Shown here: positions 22,176 to 29,794 of the stretch, in pieces
Layout: every line of letters starts with the position of its first letter
Position numbering within the stretch: position 1 is the first letter of the stretch
Assembly (NCBI GenBank): GCA_009379925.1
Contig: WHSU01000006.1
Coordinates: 1-32,076 of the forward strand
DNA from: Dehalococcoidia bacterium
GTDB taxonomy: Bacteria; Chloroflexota; Dehalococcoidia; UBA2979
Direction: 5' to 3'
DNA: 32,076 bases
Position numbers and translations under genes: made by a program
Notes under the pieces: model-generated
The model's database searches: none
Seen by the model: only the letters and a program-made list of their open reading frames with translations
What the model was told of the DNA's origin: nothing

Positions 22176-22646
22176 TTACGCCACGCGCTGCTGCAGTCCG
22201 TAGGCGATCTTCTCCGCAGCCGACATACCGCCGGCCCGGTGGGCGCCTCGAGCGGGTGCGCCCACCGGGAAACCGCGCGGCGCCGAGGCGTCCACGAGCC
22301 GCTGGCGGATCTGCGCCACCGCCTCGCGGGCCGACGCCAGTGAGCTGTCCAGCTCCTCCAGCGTCTCGCCTCGGACTAGCTCCGGCGGCAGGTCCGGCTC
22401 GGAGGCCAGCACCGCCTCGCGATACCGCGCGACCGCGGCCAGCGTCCGTTCTCGCTGTCTCGCCAGCTCCTGTTCAGTGGAGGTGAGCACGGCCTGCAGC
22501 CGTTCGCGGTCGGCTGACTCCAGTGCCGCCGCCTCGTCCTCGGCCGCCGCGACCGCCGCAAGCTCCGCCGCCACCTCGTCTGGGACGGCCTCGCCGTCGC
22601 CATCGAGCAGGTCGTCGACCACCTCGAACTCCTCGTCCGTCCGCAT
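22176..22646 (-). CDS. Predicted coiled-coil protein, function unknown
   Basis: A 156-residue acidic protein. The first 40 residues are very acidic (DEEFEVVDDLLDGDGEAVPD), a long heptad-rich helix follows (EDEAAALESADRERLQAVL, then QELARQRERTLAAVARYREA), and a second helix covers ETLEELDSSLASAREAVAQI. The tail is flexible and ends in MSAAEKIAYGLQQR, resembling C-terminal docking motifs. The overall build recalls phage scaffold or GP20-like proteins, but I cannot name a family. The ATG at 22646 has GGGAGG only one base away; a TTG at 22655 is the alternative start. The LexA-type box lies 45 bases upstream. Confidence 0.6.
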   Translation of the reverse strand: MRTDEEFEVVDDLLDGDGEAVPDEVAAELAAVAAAEDEAAALESADRERLQAVLTSTEQELARQRERTLAAVARYREAVLASEPDLPPELVRGETLEELDSSLASAREAVAQIRQRLVDASAPRGFPVGAPARGAHRAGGMSAAEKIAYGLQQRVA

Positions 22647-22690
22647 GCCTCCCAACCTTTCCCGCCGCCCAGCAGAATGCCCAGCACGAT

Positions 22691-22704
22691 AGAACAGACG
22701 TTCT
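22691..22704. promoter_or_regulatory. Perfect LexA-type palindrome
   Basis: AGAACAGACGTTCT is a perfect GAAC-N4-GTTC repeat with A/T flanks, the core of the LexA box reported for Gram-positive bacteria and Chloroflexota. It sits in the divergent spacer between the coiled-coil gene and the rimI-like gene and overlaps a possible minus-strand -10 (TTCTAT). Confidence 0.5.
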
Positions 22705-22749
22705 GGTTTGTCGAGCGCTGTGTGTCGCGCCTCGATCCTCTCGGCGTCT

Positions 22750-22755
22750 TACACT
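22750..22755 (+). promoter_or_regulatory. -10 box of the rimI-like gene, leaderless arrangement
   Basis: TACACT with 8 bases to the ATG at 22764 and no Shine-Dalgarno sequence. No clear -35 is present. Confidence 0.45.
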
Positions 22756-22763
22756 CTCGCCAC

Positions 22764-23369
22764 ATGGCCATCACCGAGCGCGGCAGCCAGATCGTGATCC
22801 GCGAGATGACGGCGGACGACCTGCGGGAAGTCCACCGCATCGAGCGCGCCGCGTACCAGGACGCCTGGCCCGCACGCGCGTTCCAGGAGGAGCTGCGCAA
22901 CGGCTTCGCGCAGTACCTCGTCGCCGTCGAACGCGACGAGGCCGACGGACCGGGCGCCGAGACCGAGCGCGGACGCGGCTGGCGGGCCGCATTCGGCCGG
23001 CTGTTCTCCGCCGGCCGCCGGGAGCGCCTCCTCGGCTTCGCCGGCGCCTGGTTCATGGTCGACCAGTTGCACATCGTCACGGTGGCCGTGAACCCGCCCG
23101 CGCAGGGCCGCGGCATCGGCCACCGGCTGCTGCTGGCCTGCTATGACCTGGCCACCGAGGCGGAACTGGGCTCGATCGTGCTGGAGGTGCGAGAGTCGAA
23201 CGCCCGCGCCCAGCAGCTCTACGAGCACTTTGGCTTCCGGACCAGCGGGAGACAGGTCGGCTACTACAAGGACAACAACGAAGACGCCCTGGTCATGGAG
23301 ACGCCGCGCATCGACGCCGCGTACCGGGCCCGTATGGAGGCGCTCCGGGAGCAGTACACGAGCGAGTAG
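22764..23369 (+). CDS. GNAT acetyltransferase, RimI-like
   Basis: A 201-residue GNAT protein. REMTADDLREVHRIERAAYQ and WPARAFQEELRNGFAQYLVA are the first helices and strands of RimI-type protein N-terminal acetyltransferases; VNPPAQGRGIGHRLLL is the acetyl-CoA motif (Q/RxxGxG); and SIVLEVRESNARAQQLYEHF followed by GFRTSGRQVGYY holds the conserved Glu and Tyr. Between strands 3 and 4 there is an insertion of about 35 residues (58-92) rich in Glu, Arg and Gly that is unusual. RimI acetylates ribosomal protein S18 in E. coli; the substrate here is not proven. The ATG at 22764 is chosen over an open frame to 22677 that lacks a ribosome binding site. Confidence 0.82.
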   Translation: MAITERGSQIVIREMTADDLREVHRIERAAYQDAWPARAFQEELRNGFAQYLVAVERDEADGPGAETERGRGWRAAFGRLFSAGRRERLLGFAGAWFMVDQLHIVTVAVNPPAQGRGIGHRLLLACYDLATEAELGSIVLEVRESNARAQQLYEHFGFRTSGRQVGYYKDNNEDALVMETPRIDAAYRARMEALREQYTSE

Positions 23370-23415
23370 CTTCCGGGGCGCCGCGAGGCGAAGCCCCGCT
23401 GCATAGATGCCGGCG

Positions 23416-24500
23416 CTACCTCGGTAGCCACACAGGCTCGCGCGCGCCCGGCCGCGGCGGCGGCGTGTTCCACCAAGGGGGCGTCGTGGGCAGCGCGCCG
23501 GCTGGGCGCACGAACTCGAGGTCGCCCCACTCGCTCGGCATCGAGTCGATCAGGTCGCGCACATCCTCGCGCGTCGGGTCCACGACCGCGCTCGCGTCCA
23601 CGCGGCCCAGTGAGTCGATCCACCGGCCGGTCTGGGCCAGCGAGACCCGCACGAGGTGCGAACCGCCTTCGGTGGCGCGGCGGGCGAGGCCGGCCATCGC
23701 CCCGAGCGCTACGAAGTAGCCCGTCGAGTGGTCGATGGCAGCGGCCGGCCCGTGTCGGGGGCCATCGGCGCCCGCCCACTCGCCGTGCTCCCGGGCGATG
23801 CCCGTCGCCGCCTGCACCAGCGTGTCGTAGCCGCGGCGCCCAGCCCACGGTCCCTGGTGGCCCCACGCCGAAAGCGTGACGTACACGATGCCCGGCCGCA
23901 GCGCGGCGACATCGGCAGGGCCGAAGCCCGCGGCGCCCAGCGCGCCCGGACGGTACGACTGCACGAAGACGTCCGACTCGCGGATCAGTTGCCGCAGGCG
24001 CTCGCGGCCAGCGCCTCCTCGAGCGCGAAGGCATCCCAGCGCGCCACGGCGGCGGTGACCGCGTCCGGGTCGTCCGGCGCCTCGAGCAGGCTGAGTGTGC
24101 GTTCGAGGTGGTGCGGGAAGTTCGTATGCAGTTGGAGCACGCGGTCACCGGCCGTCCGGTAGAAGCCGGAGATGCGGCTCCACGCCTCCGGCGCGCGGCC
24201 GCCGTCGACTCTCAGGTAGCGCTCGCTGCGGAACGCCGCCGCCGCGTGGCGGGCGTCCACGGTCACCGGCTGCGCCTCCCCGGTGCGCAACCGCCACAAC
24301 TCGGACGCCGCGAGCGTCGCGGCGCCGATGCTGGCCGCAGCGGCCGTGCCGATGGCGAACGGCGTGGGGTACACCGCCCCGCCGCCACCCTCGATGTGCA
24401 CGCGCTCGAGGGCCGCGGGGTCGCCGCCCGACGCTGCCCACACGCCGGCCAGTACCTCCCGCGCCTCGACCGGGTCGGTCGTCGCCGTCCTGTCAGCCAC
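23416..24500 (-). pseudogene. CaiB/BaiF (family III) CoA-transferase with internal deletion
   Basis: Two frames on the minus strand join into one protein with a missing middle. The first, from the GTG at 24500, is the N-terminal half: HIEGGGGAVYPTPFAIGTAA, SELWRLRTGEAQPVTVDARH and QLHTNFPHHLERTLSLLEAP, stopping at 23985. The second frame carries LRQLIRESDVFVQSYRPGAL, then LRPGIVYVTLSAWGHQGPWA, GYDTLVQAATGIAREHGEWA and a normal C-terminus. The junction, near 24000, drops the reading frame and about 100 residues that should contain the catalytic Asp region (LSGIRVLDLTRVxAGP). As written it cannot be active. The MFS stop codon overlaps its start by 8 bases, so the two formed an operon. Confidence 0.8.
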
Positions 24501-25746
24501 CCGCTACCTCTTTCGCCTCGACTGGTTCGACGGCCGCGGGCGCCGCGCGGCCGGGCCGCTGCCGCACACGCATGACGAAGAGTACGACGCCGAGCAGCGG
24601 GAAGAAGGCCGAGATCGTGTAGACCGTGGCGTACGAGGTCGCGTTCGCCACGAAGCCGAGCAGGACGCTCCCGAGCACCGCGCCGACGTCCCACGCCATC
24701 GTGTACGTCGCCATCGCCGAGCCCAGCGCCGTCCGAGGCGTGCGGTCCACGATCAGCGCGACTATGGTGGTCTGCGCACCCGCTAGGCCCAGGCCGTAGA
24801 GCAGCGCGGCCGCTAGCAGCTCCGCCTGCGACTGCGCCGCCGCCAGCAACATCAACCCGGCGGAGGCAGCAAGCAGGCCGGGCACGATCACCGCGCCGCG
24901 CCCGAAGCGGTCGGATAGGGCGCCCGCGCCGGCCCTCGATGCGAGCTGTGCCAGGGCGACCGCCGTATAGAAGAGGCCGACGTTGCCCAGGTCCCGCTCG
25001 GTGGCGAACAGCGGCAGGAACGCGTTGATCGCGCCGAAGGGCGTCGTGAGGCAGAGGAACACCGCCGCCGGCACCAGCGCCGACCGTGAAATCCAGCGAC
25101 GCTGCCGCATCGGAAGGGCCGAGGGCGGCGCGCTCCCATCGGCGCGTTCGGCGTCGGCGCCGGGGTCGCCGGTCAGCATGCCGAAGACCAGCGCCAGCGC
25201 CGCCGCGGCGCCGGAGACGGCGAACGCCGCCTCGAACGAGGCGCCGTTGATCAGGGCGGCCGCGGTGACGGCGGCGTAGAGGCCGGCCATGGCGTTCGAG
25301 GACTGGTAGATGCCGACGCCCAGGCCCCGGCGGTCCGCCGGGAGCGTACTCGCCACAATCGCCAGCAGCGCCGTCGTGAACAGCCCCATCGAGACGCCGT
25401 GCACCATCCGGAAGGGCAGCGTGCCCCACGCGCCCAGGTCAAGCGCGTAGCCCGCGAAGGCGACCACCGTGCCGGCCGCGCCGAGCCGCAGCCAGCGCTG
25501 CCGGTTCCCGGCGTCGACCCACACGCCGATCAGCGGCCGCGTCACCATCCCCGCGATGCCGAGGCCCCCGACGACGATGCCGACGAGCCAGTCCGGCTCG
25601 TCCTCCAGCGCGCGCGGCACCTCCACGATCGACATGTGGTAGGAGACAAAGAATGCGTGGACCGCGAGGATCGCGAAGATGTAGGAGCGCGTGATCAGCC
25701 GAGCCGGCTCGGTCGGTCCGTCCGCCACCTTCTGGCCCTGCCGCAT
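24493..25746 (-). CDS. Major facilitator superfamily transporter
   Basis: A 417-residue transporter with 12 predicted helices. Examples are YIFAILAVHAFFVSYHMSIV (TM1), IVVGGLGIAGMVTRPLIGVW (TM2, with the RPLIGVWVD loop), AINAFLPLFATERDLGNVG and LYGLGLAGAQTTIVALIVDR in the second half. GALSDRFGRGAVIVPGLLAA is the loop 8-9 motif. The substrate is unknown. It overlaps the broken CoA-transferase, suggesting uptake of an organic acid that was activated as a CoA ester. TACGAT on the minus strand near 25804-25809 and a perfect palindrome GGTCGCGACC at 25813-25822 lie upstream of the start. Confidence 0.87.
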   Translation of the reverse strand: MRQGQKVADGPTEPARLITRSYIFAILAVHAFFVSYHMSIVEVPRALEDEPDWLVGIVVGGLGIAGMVTRPLIGVWVDAGNRQRWLRLGAAGTVVAFAGYALDLGAWGTLPFRMVHGVSMGLFTTALLAIVASTLPADRRGLGVGIYQSSNAMAGLYAAVTAAALINGASFEAAFAVSGAAAALALVFGMLTGDPGADAERADGSAPPSALPMRQRRWISRSALVPAAVFLCLTTPFGAINAFLPLFATERDLGNVGLFYTAVALAQLASRAGAGALSDRFGRGAVIVPGLLAASAGLMLLAAAQSQAELLAAALLYGLGLAGAQTTIVALIVDRTPRTALGSAMATYTMAWDVGAVLGSVLLGFVANATSYATVYTISAFFPLLGVVLFVMRVRQRPGRAAPAAVEPVEAKEVAGG

Positions 25747-25867
25747 CGGCCCGGCCCGTCTACCTCGCGCGCCGCTTCACGGACGGCGGCTTCGCGGGGC
25801 GCGATCGTATCCGGTCGCGACCACAGGCGTGGCGGCCCGGCTCATCGCGCTCGTGCGACCTCGAGTG

Positions 25868-26560
25868 CTATCCCGGCAAGGGCGCCCGCTGGCGCACCGC
25901 GGAGACGATGAGCTGGGCAGCCAGGTCATCGCTGAGGCGGCCGGAGTTCACGACGAGGTGATAGTGGTACGGCTCGGTGTAGTCGATGGCGAAGTACTTC
26001 CGATGCCACGCTTCGCGCTGCGAGTCGGACTCCCGCACGCGCGCGGTGGCGTCCTCCTGCGTCATGCCGTCCCGTTCCGCCATGCGGCGGATGCGCTCTT
26101 CCTGCCGGCAGACGACCCGGACGTGCAGCACGTCCTCGTGGTCCGCGAGCAGCGCCTGCCCGCCGCGGCCGACGATCACGATGTCGCCCTTCTCCGCCAG
26201 CGTGGCGACGACGGCCTTCAGCACCTCGATGTACTGGCGGTCGTCCGGCTGCATCGCCGGCGCCGCCGTCTCCTGGTAGGTGCGGCCCAGCATCGTCTCC
26301 AGGCCGCCGGCGGACATCATCGGGTCCACGCTGGCCATCCCGGCGCGTTCGATGAAGCCCTGCAACATGCGCGCCAGGCGTCCGCCAAAGCCGTGCGTGC
26401 GCTCATCGAAGGCCGCGACATCCTCCTCGGACCATCCGAGGGCGGCGGCGGCCTGCTGCAACAACTCACGGTCGGCGAGGTCGTAGCCCAGCGTCGTCGC
26501 CGTCTGGACAGCGATGTTCCCCATGGACCCCAGGTGCCCGGTCAACGTGACCACAGCCAT
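25868..26560 (-). CDS. Cytidylate kinase-like protein
   Basis: A 230-residue protein of the cytidylate kinase-like (Cytidylate_kin2) family. The P-loop-like GHLGSMGNIAVQTATTLGYD at residues 8-27 differs from the classical GxxGxGKS of Cmk, and DIVIVGRGGQALLADHED supplies the second conserved loop. The C-terminal DYTEPYHYHLVVNSGRLSDD matches the usual YDLVINT region. The true nucleotide substrate is not known for most members. The ATG at 26560 has a strong GGAGG; the open frame to 26815 is Arg-rich shadow. Confidence 0.8.
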   Translation of the reverse strand: MAVVTLTGHLGSMGNIAVQTATTLGYDLADRELLQQAAAALGWSEEDVAAFDERTHGFGGRLARMLQGFIERAGMASVDPMMSAGGLETMLGRTYQETAAPAMQPDDRQYIEVLKAVVATLAEKGDIVIVGRGGQALLADHEDVLHVRVVCRQEERIRRMAERDGMTQEDATARVRESDSQREAWHRKYFAIDYTEPYHYHLVVNSGRLSDDLAAQLIVSAVRQRAPLPG

Positions 26561-26673
26561 CGCGCCCTCCTCTCGGCGCGCCACCTCGCAGGCGGCAATG
26601 CGAGGGTACCCGAACCACAGACGTAAATGCGTGATTGGAAGCGCGAAGTAGCGCGAGGTACCCGGGACACGAA

Positions 26674-26696
26674 ACGGCCCGCGTAAAGCGGGCCGT
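26674..26696 (-). terminator. Terminator after the small protein gene at 26724
   Basis: A 9-bp stem, ACGGCCCGC with GCGGGCCGT, followed on the minus strand by TTCG. It lies 28 bases after the TAG of the minus-strand gene. Confidence 0.7.
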
Positions 26697-26723
26697 CGTC
26701 TTGCGATCCGGGATCGTCGAGGG

Positions 26724-27065
26724 CTACCCGGCGGCTTCCTCCGCCTCCTCGGCGGCCGCCTCCGCCTCCGCGACTGGGTCGTGGAGGTAGACGAGGTAGC
26801 GGTCCGCCCGCTCACCGAGGAGCACGAGGCGGCCCTCAGCCTCCTGCTCGGTGATCCACTGCGGCATCTGCGCGCCGTGGCCGCGCACCTCGTAGGTGAA
26901 GCCCTGGAGGACGAAGCGACGGCCGTCCACGTGTACGTAGAAGGGCGGGACGCCCTCGTACTCGTTCAGGTTCAGCACAAAGACATCGACGCCCTCGGTG
27001 TCGAGGATCTCGAAGTCGTCGAACGTCACGTGCAGGTCGGTCGAGTCCATCATCGTCGCGGCCAT
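26724..27065 (-). CDS. Hypothetical protein with Ala/Glu tail, 113 aa
   Basis: A small acidic protein. The core has alternating strand-like segments: DLHVTFDDFEILDTEGVDVF, PPFYVHVDGRRFVLQGFTYE, RLVLLGERADRYLVYLHD. It ends in an Ala/Glu-rich helix of about 18 residues. The beta-rich core could be a small barrel or a single-domain binding protein; I recognise no family. The ATG at 27065 follows GGAGGG. It is 22 bases upstream of the VKOR stop, on the same strand, so it is in the same unit as the thiol-oxidation genes, but its terminator at 26674-26696 ends that unit. Confidence 0.65.
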   Translation of the reverse strand: MAATMMDSTDLHVTFDDFEILDTEGVDVFVLNLNEYEGVPPFYVHVDGRRFVLQGFTYEVRGHGAQMPQWITEQEAEGRLVLLGERADRYLVYLHDPVAEAEAAAEEAEEAAG

Positions 27066-27087
27066 TCGTGCCCTCCGTCGGGCAGGA

Positions 27088-27537
27088 TCATAGGGAAGGT
27101 TCAGCGCGGCGGCCAGCGCGTACGTCCGGCAGCGCCAGCAACATCATCACGGTCACGACGACCGCCGAAGCGACACACCACGCGCAGATCGCGTCGATCA
27201 GGAACAGTTCCAGGTACGTGAGATACGCCGAGTAGAGCGCCCCCGCGAACGCCAGGGCGAAGGTCCAGAGCGGCAACGCCGCCACGAGCGCTGGGCCCAC
27301 CTCGAAACGCCGCGCCACGAGCATCGCCGCCAGCGCCGCGTACATCCCGAGGCCAAGGACGGCCACCGGCATCCCGGCCACGTCGGCGTATTCGGAGTCC
27401 TGCACGGTATGGCAGTCGCCCGCCGGCCCGCAGACGGCCTCCGCCGAGGACAGTGCGACGTAGCTGAGGTACCCGGCGATGGCGACGCCGAGGACCGAGA
27501 GCACGAGGAGCAGGTTGACCCGGGTGCCGGTGGGCAA
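27088..27537 (-). CDS. Vitamin K epoxide reductase (VKOR) family protein
   Basis: A 149-residue four-helix membrane protein that reoxidises a DsbA-like partner and passes electrons to quinone. All four redox cysteines are present: the loop pair Cys36 and Cys42 (VCGPAGDCHTV) and the active CxxC Cys118/Cys121 in DAICAWCVASA. Helices are VLSVLGVAIAGYLSYVALS, GMYAALAAMLVARRF, LPLWTFALAFAGALYSAYLT and VVVTVMMLLAL. The TTG at 27537 follows GGGGGCTAGGGGC and lies 5 bases after the DsbA stop, consistent with translation coupling. Its partner is encoded immediately upstream but is frameshifted. Confidence 0.88.
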   Translation of the reverse strand: MPTGTRVNLLLVLSVLGVAIAGYLSYVALSSAEAVCGPAGDCHTVQDSEYADVAGMPVAVLGLGMYAALAAMLVARRFEVGPALVAALPLWTFALAFAGALYSAYLTYLELFLIDAICAWCVASAVVVTVMMLLALPDVRAGRRAEPSL

Positions 27538-27541
27538 GCCC

Positions 27542-28270
27542 CTAGCCCCCGCCTCGCGCCTGGTCGATCGCCTGCTGGAAGACCTCCAGCGGCTGGTTGT
27601 CCCGGATGAGCGCACCGTTCACGAAGAAGGTCGGGGTCGCCTCCACACCCAGGCCCCGGCCCTCCTCGAGCATCGCCTGGACCGCCGCGCCGGCCTCGTC
27701 GGACGCGAGGCAAGCGTCGAACGCCTCCACATCGAAAGCGGCGAAGTGCGCGGCGACCTCGCGCGCGGAGTCGCGCAGGTTGTCATCGCTGAACGCTCCC
27801 GAGCCGCCCTGACGCTGAAAGAGGATGTCGTGGTAGTCCCAGAACCGGTCCTGCGCGGCGGCGCACTCGGCCGCTTCGCGGCCCGCACGGAGTCCGGCCC
27901 TAGCACCGGGAAGTGACGGAATTCGAACGACGCGACGTCTTCCTCGACGTACTGTTCGACAAGGACCGGCTCCGTCGACTCGGCGAAGGCGGCGCAGTGG
28001 GAGCACTGGAAGTCGGCGTACTCCACGATGCGCACGGGCGCGGATGGGTCGCCGACGAGCCGGCCCGCCACCTGTTGGACGCTCGGTCGGCGTGAACTCG
28101 CCGCCGCCATCGCCGCCGGGCCGGTTGAGGACGATCAGCGCGACCACGGCGACCAACGCGAGGGCCAGCGGGACAAAGACCGTCAGCCCGCCCCACTGGT
28201 CGAGGGTCGCCCGCCAGCCGGCGCGCGGGGGCCGGCCGCCGCCGGGTGCGGCGCGTGCACCGCCGTCCCG
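27542..28270 (-). pseudogene. Membrane-anchored DsbA-like thioredoxin, frameshifted
   Basis: The protein starts with a membrane segment, WGGLTVFVPLALALVAVVAL followed by IVLNRPGG, then FTPTERP. After a shift near 28085 it continues in another frame with VQQVAGRLVGDPSAPVRIVE and the active site DFQCSHCAAF, up to FPVLGPDSVR. After a second shift near 27895 the first frame resumes with EAAECAAAQDRFWDYHDILF and PTFFVNGALIRDNQPLEVFQ (cis-Pro loop TPTFFVN). The two shifts restore the original frame, which hints at compensating base errors or a fixed pair of indels; the N-terminal region may hold a third. It lies between DUF3105 and VKOR and is the expected substrate-oxidising member of that trio. 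Confidence 0.75.
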
Positions 28271-28315
28271 GCGCTCCCGCCGCCGTCGCTGGCGTCCCGC
28301 TGGGCGGCGTCCTTG

Positions 28316-29005
28316 CTAGCGCAGACCCGGCTCGGGCGAGCGATTCACGTTCGTCTGTACGAACTGGTCGAGCAGGTCTTCGTCGGCCGAGTCCATGCGC
28401 AGGAGGCGTCCCCACGAGGCGATCGCGATGGGCATCGAGTTGTCGGGGCGCGGCGAGAGGATGACGTCGCGGCCGTGCTCGTCCGCGACGCGGCCCATGG
28501 CCGCCAGGTCGTCGCTGGTCACGAGGTCGGGGTTGTAGCTGATCCAGATGATGCCGTGCTCCAGCGAGTGGATCACTCGACCGTCCGGCACCGGCTCGTC
28601 GTAGACGCCCGTGCCCATCGGCTGCACGAAGTGTGGGCCGCCCGCGGGCGGGATGCCCGGCGTGATCTGCAGTTCCCCCTCCGTCGCCACGTGGGAGCTG
28701 CTCGTGATGGGGTACTCCTCGCCCATCAACTCGCCCACGGCCGGCTCGGTGGCCGCCTGCGGACGGTTGACCCACGCCAGCACCGCGATCAGCGCGACCG
28801 ATGCGACCAGCACGCCGATCACCCAGGGGCCGCCCCACGAGTCGAGTTGCTGGCGCCAGGCCGGCTTCGCGGCGGGCCGCTTCGCGCCGGACCCAGCGGC
28901 CGGGCCGCCACTCGAGGTGTCGGGCGTGCTACCTGCGTCGGTGGTGGCTTCTGGTCGCGGCGGCGCGCCGGCCCGTCGACGGCGGCGTCCTCGATTTTGG
29001 CCCAT
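28316..29005 (-). CDS. DUF3105 membrane-anchored protein
   Basis: A 229-residue protein with a basic cytosolic N-terminus, one transmembrane helix (GPWVIGVLVASVALIAVLAW) and an extracytoplasmic DUF3105 domain: SSHVATEGELQITPGIPPAG, then HFVQPMGTGVYDEPVPDGRV, IHSLEHGIIWISYNPDLV and PIAIASWGRLLRMDSADED. The conserved HSLEHG and the HVATEG-type His and Glu residues suggest metal or ligand binding, but the function is unknown. The family is frequently adjacent to DsbA and VKOR in Actinobacteria and Chloroflexota. The ATG at 29005 follows AAGGGG; a TTG two codons upstream is also in frame. Confidence 0.85.
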   Translation of the reverse strand: MGQNRGRRRRRAGAPPRPEATTDAGSTPDTSSGGPAAGSGAKRPAAKPAWRQQLDSWGGPWVIGVLVASVALIAVLAWVNRPQAATEPAVGELMGEEYPITSSSHVATEGELQITPGIPPAGGPHFVQPMGTGVYDEPVPDGRVIHSLEHGIIWISYNPDLVTSDDLAAMGRVADEHGRDVILSPRPDNSMPIAIASWGRLLRMDSADEDLLDQFVQTNVNRSPEPGLR

Positions 29006-29237
29006 GGTCAACCCCTTGCGCGGATCGGGCGCCCTCGCCCGTCACGGTGTGGTGGAGGTGGGGCCTCGATTATCTCGACCCCACCCGTCGAGGGGCAAAT
29101 CACCCCTGTCGCGCCTCGTTTCGCCTCGCCATACCTCGTCGGAGTGGACCGTCGGGTACCCGACGTTGGACGAACATGCGGCGAGGGTAGCGCACGCCTC
29201 CGCGAGCCGGAGCGGACGAAGGTCCGGGACGTGCGGC

Positions 29238-29289
29238 CGTTGCGCACGAAGAGGGGGCGCCGGGGCGCCCCCTCTTCGCCTGCGCAACG
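29238..29289. terminator. Large two-part hairpin terminator
   Basis: An inner 14-bp perfect stem (29247-29260 with 29265-29278) and an outer 9-bp stem (CGTTGCGCA with TGCGCAACG) separated by a 2-base bulge. It lies 26 bases after the stop of the 29315 gene and upstream of the DUF3105 gene, so it probably separates their transcripts. There is no U-tract. Confidence 0.65.
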
Positions 29290-29314
29290 TGTTGCTCCCT
29301 GAGGAGCGGAGCCT

Positions 29315-29794
29315 CTACGGCGTCGAGGTCTCGGTCGCCGTCGCCGTGGCCGTTTCGGTTGCCGTCGCTGTCTCGGTCGCCGTCGCCGTGGCGGTGGCGG
29401 TCGCCGTGGTCGTCGGCTCTGCCGTCGAGGTCGGCGACGGGCCCGCGCCCTCGACGACCAGCACGACGAACGGGCTGTCCGCGGGGACCTCGTCGGAGTA
29501 CAGGGCCGTGAAGTCCGCGTTCACGAAGTCGGGCGCGCCCACGATGTAGCCGACGAACTCGCCGTCGGACGTGGCGAACACCGAGAGGAAGCCGTTCTCG
29601 GTGGCGGAGGCGACCAGGTCATCCAGCGTGCCGCCGTTCCAGGTCAGCAGCGCCACCCCGGAACTGGGGATGTCGCCGCCCCAGTCGGCCTCTTGTGCTC
29701 GCACGCTGGTGGCGCTCAGCGCCGCCGCGAGAAGCAGTGCGGCGGCGGCTATGCCGAGGCCGATCCCCCACCTTCGTGCCGTCAACGTCTGCAT
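29315..29794 (-). CDS. Small secreted protein with Thr/Ala-rich tail
   Basis: A 159-residue exported protein. Residues 9-34 are a signal peptide (WGIGLGIAAAALLLAAALS, then VRAQE). Residues 45-113 form a domain, VALLTWNGGTLDDLVASA to VNADFTALYSDEVPADSPFV, that shares its pattern with residues 170-237 of the secreted protein at 7398, especially VGAPDFVNADF against PGAPAFVNAAF. Residues 121-159 are a low-complexity tail of Thr, Ala and Glu repeats (TATATATATETATATE...) that may be O-glycosylated or span the cell envelope. No cell-wall anchor motif is present. The ATG at 29794 has GGGAAAGGG upstream. Confidence 0.72.
   Translation of the reverse strand: MQTLTARRWGIGLGIAAAALLLAAALSATSVRAQEADWGGDIPSSGVALLTWNGGTLDDLVASATENGFLSVFATSDGEFVGYIVGAPDFVNADFTALYSDEVPADSPFVVLVVEGAGPSPTSTAEPTTTATATATATATETATATETATATATETSTP

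Noticed and set aside
25813-25822. Palindrome GGTCGCGACC upstream of the MFS gene as an operator
   Set aside because: A 10-base GC-rich palindrome is expected by chance here and no regulator gene is adjacent; mentioned only in the MFS entry.
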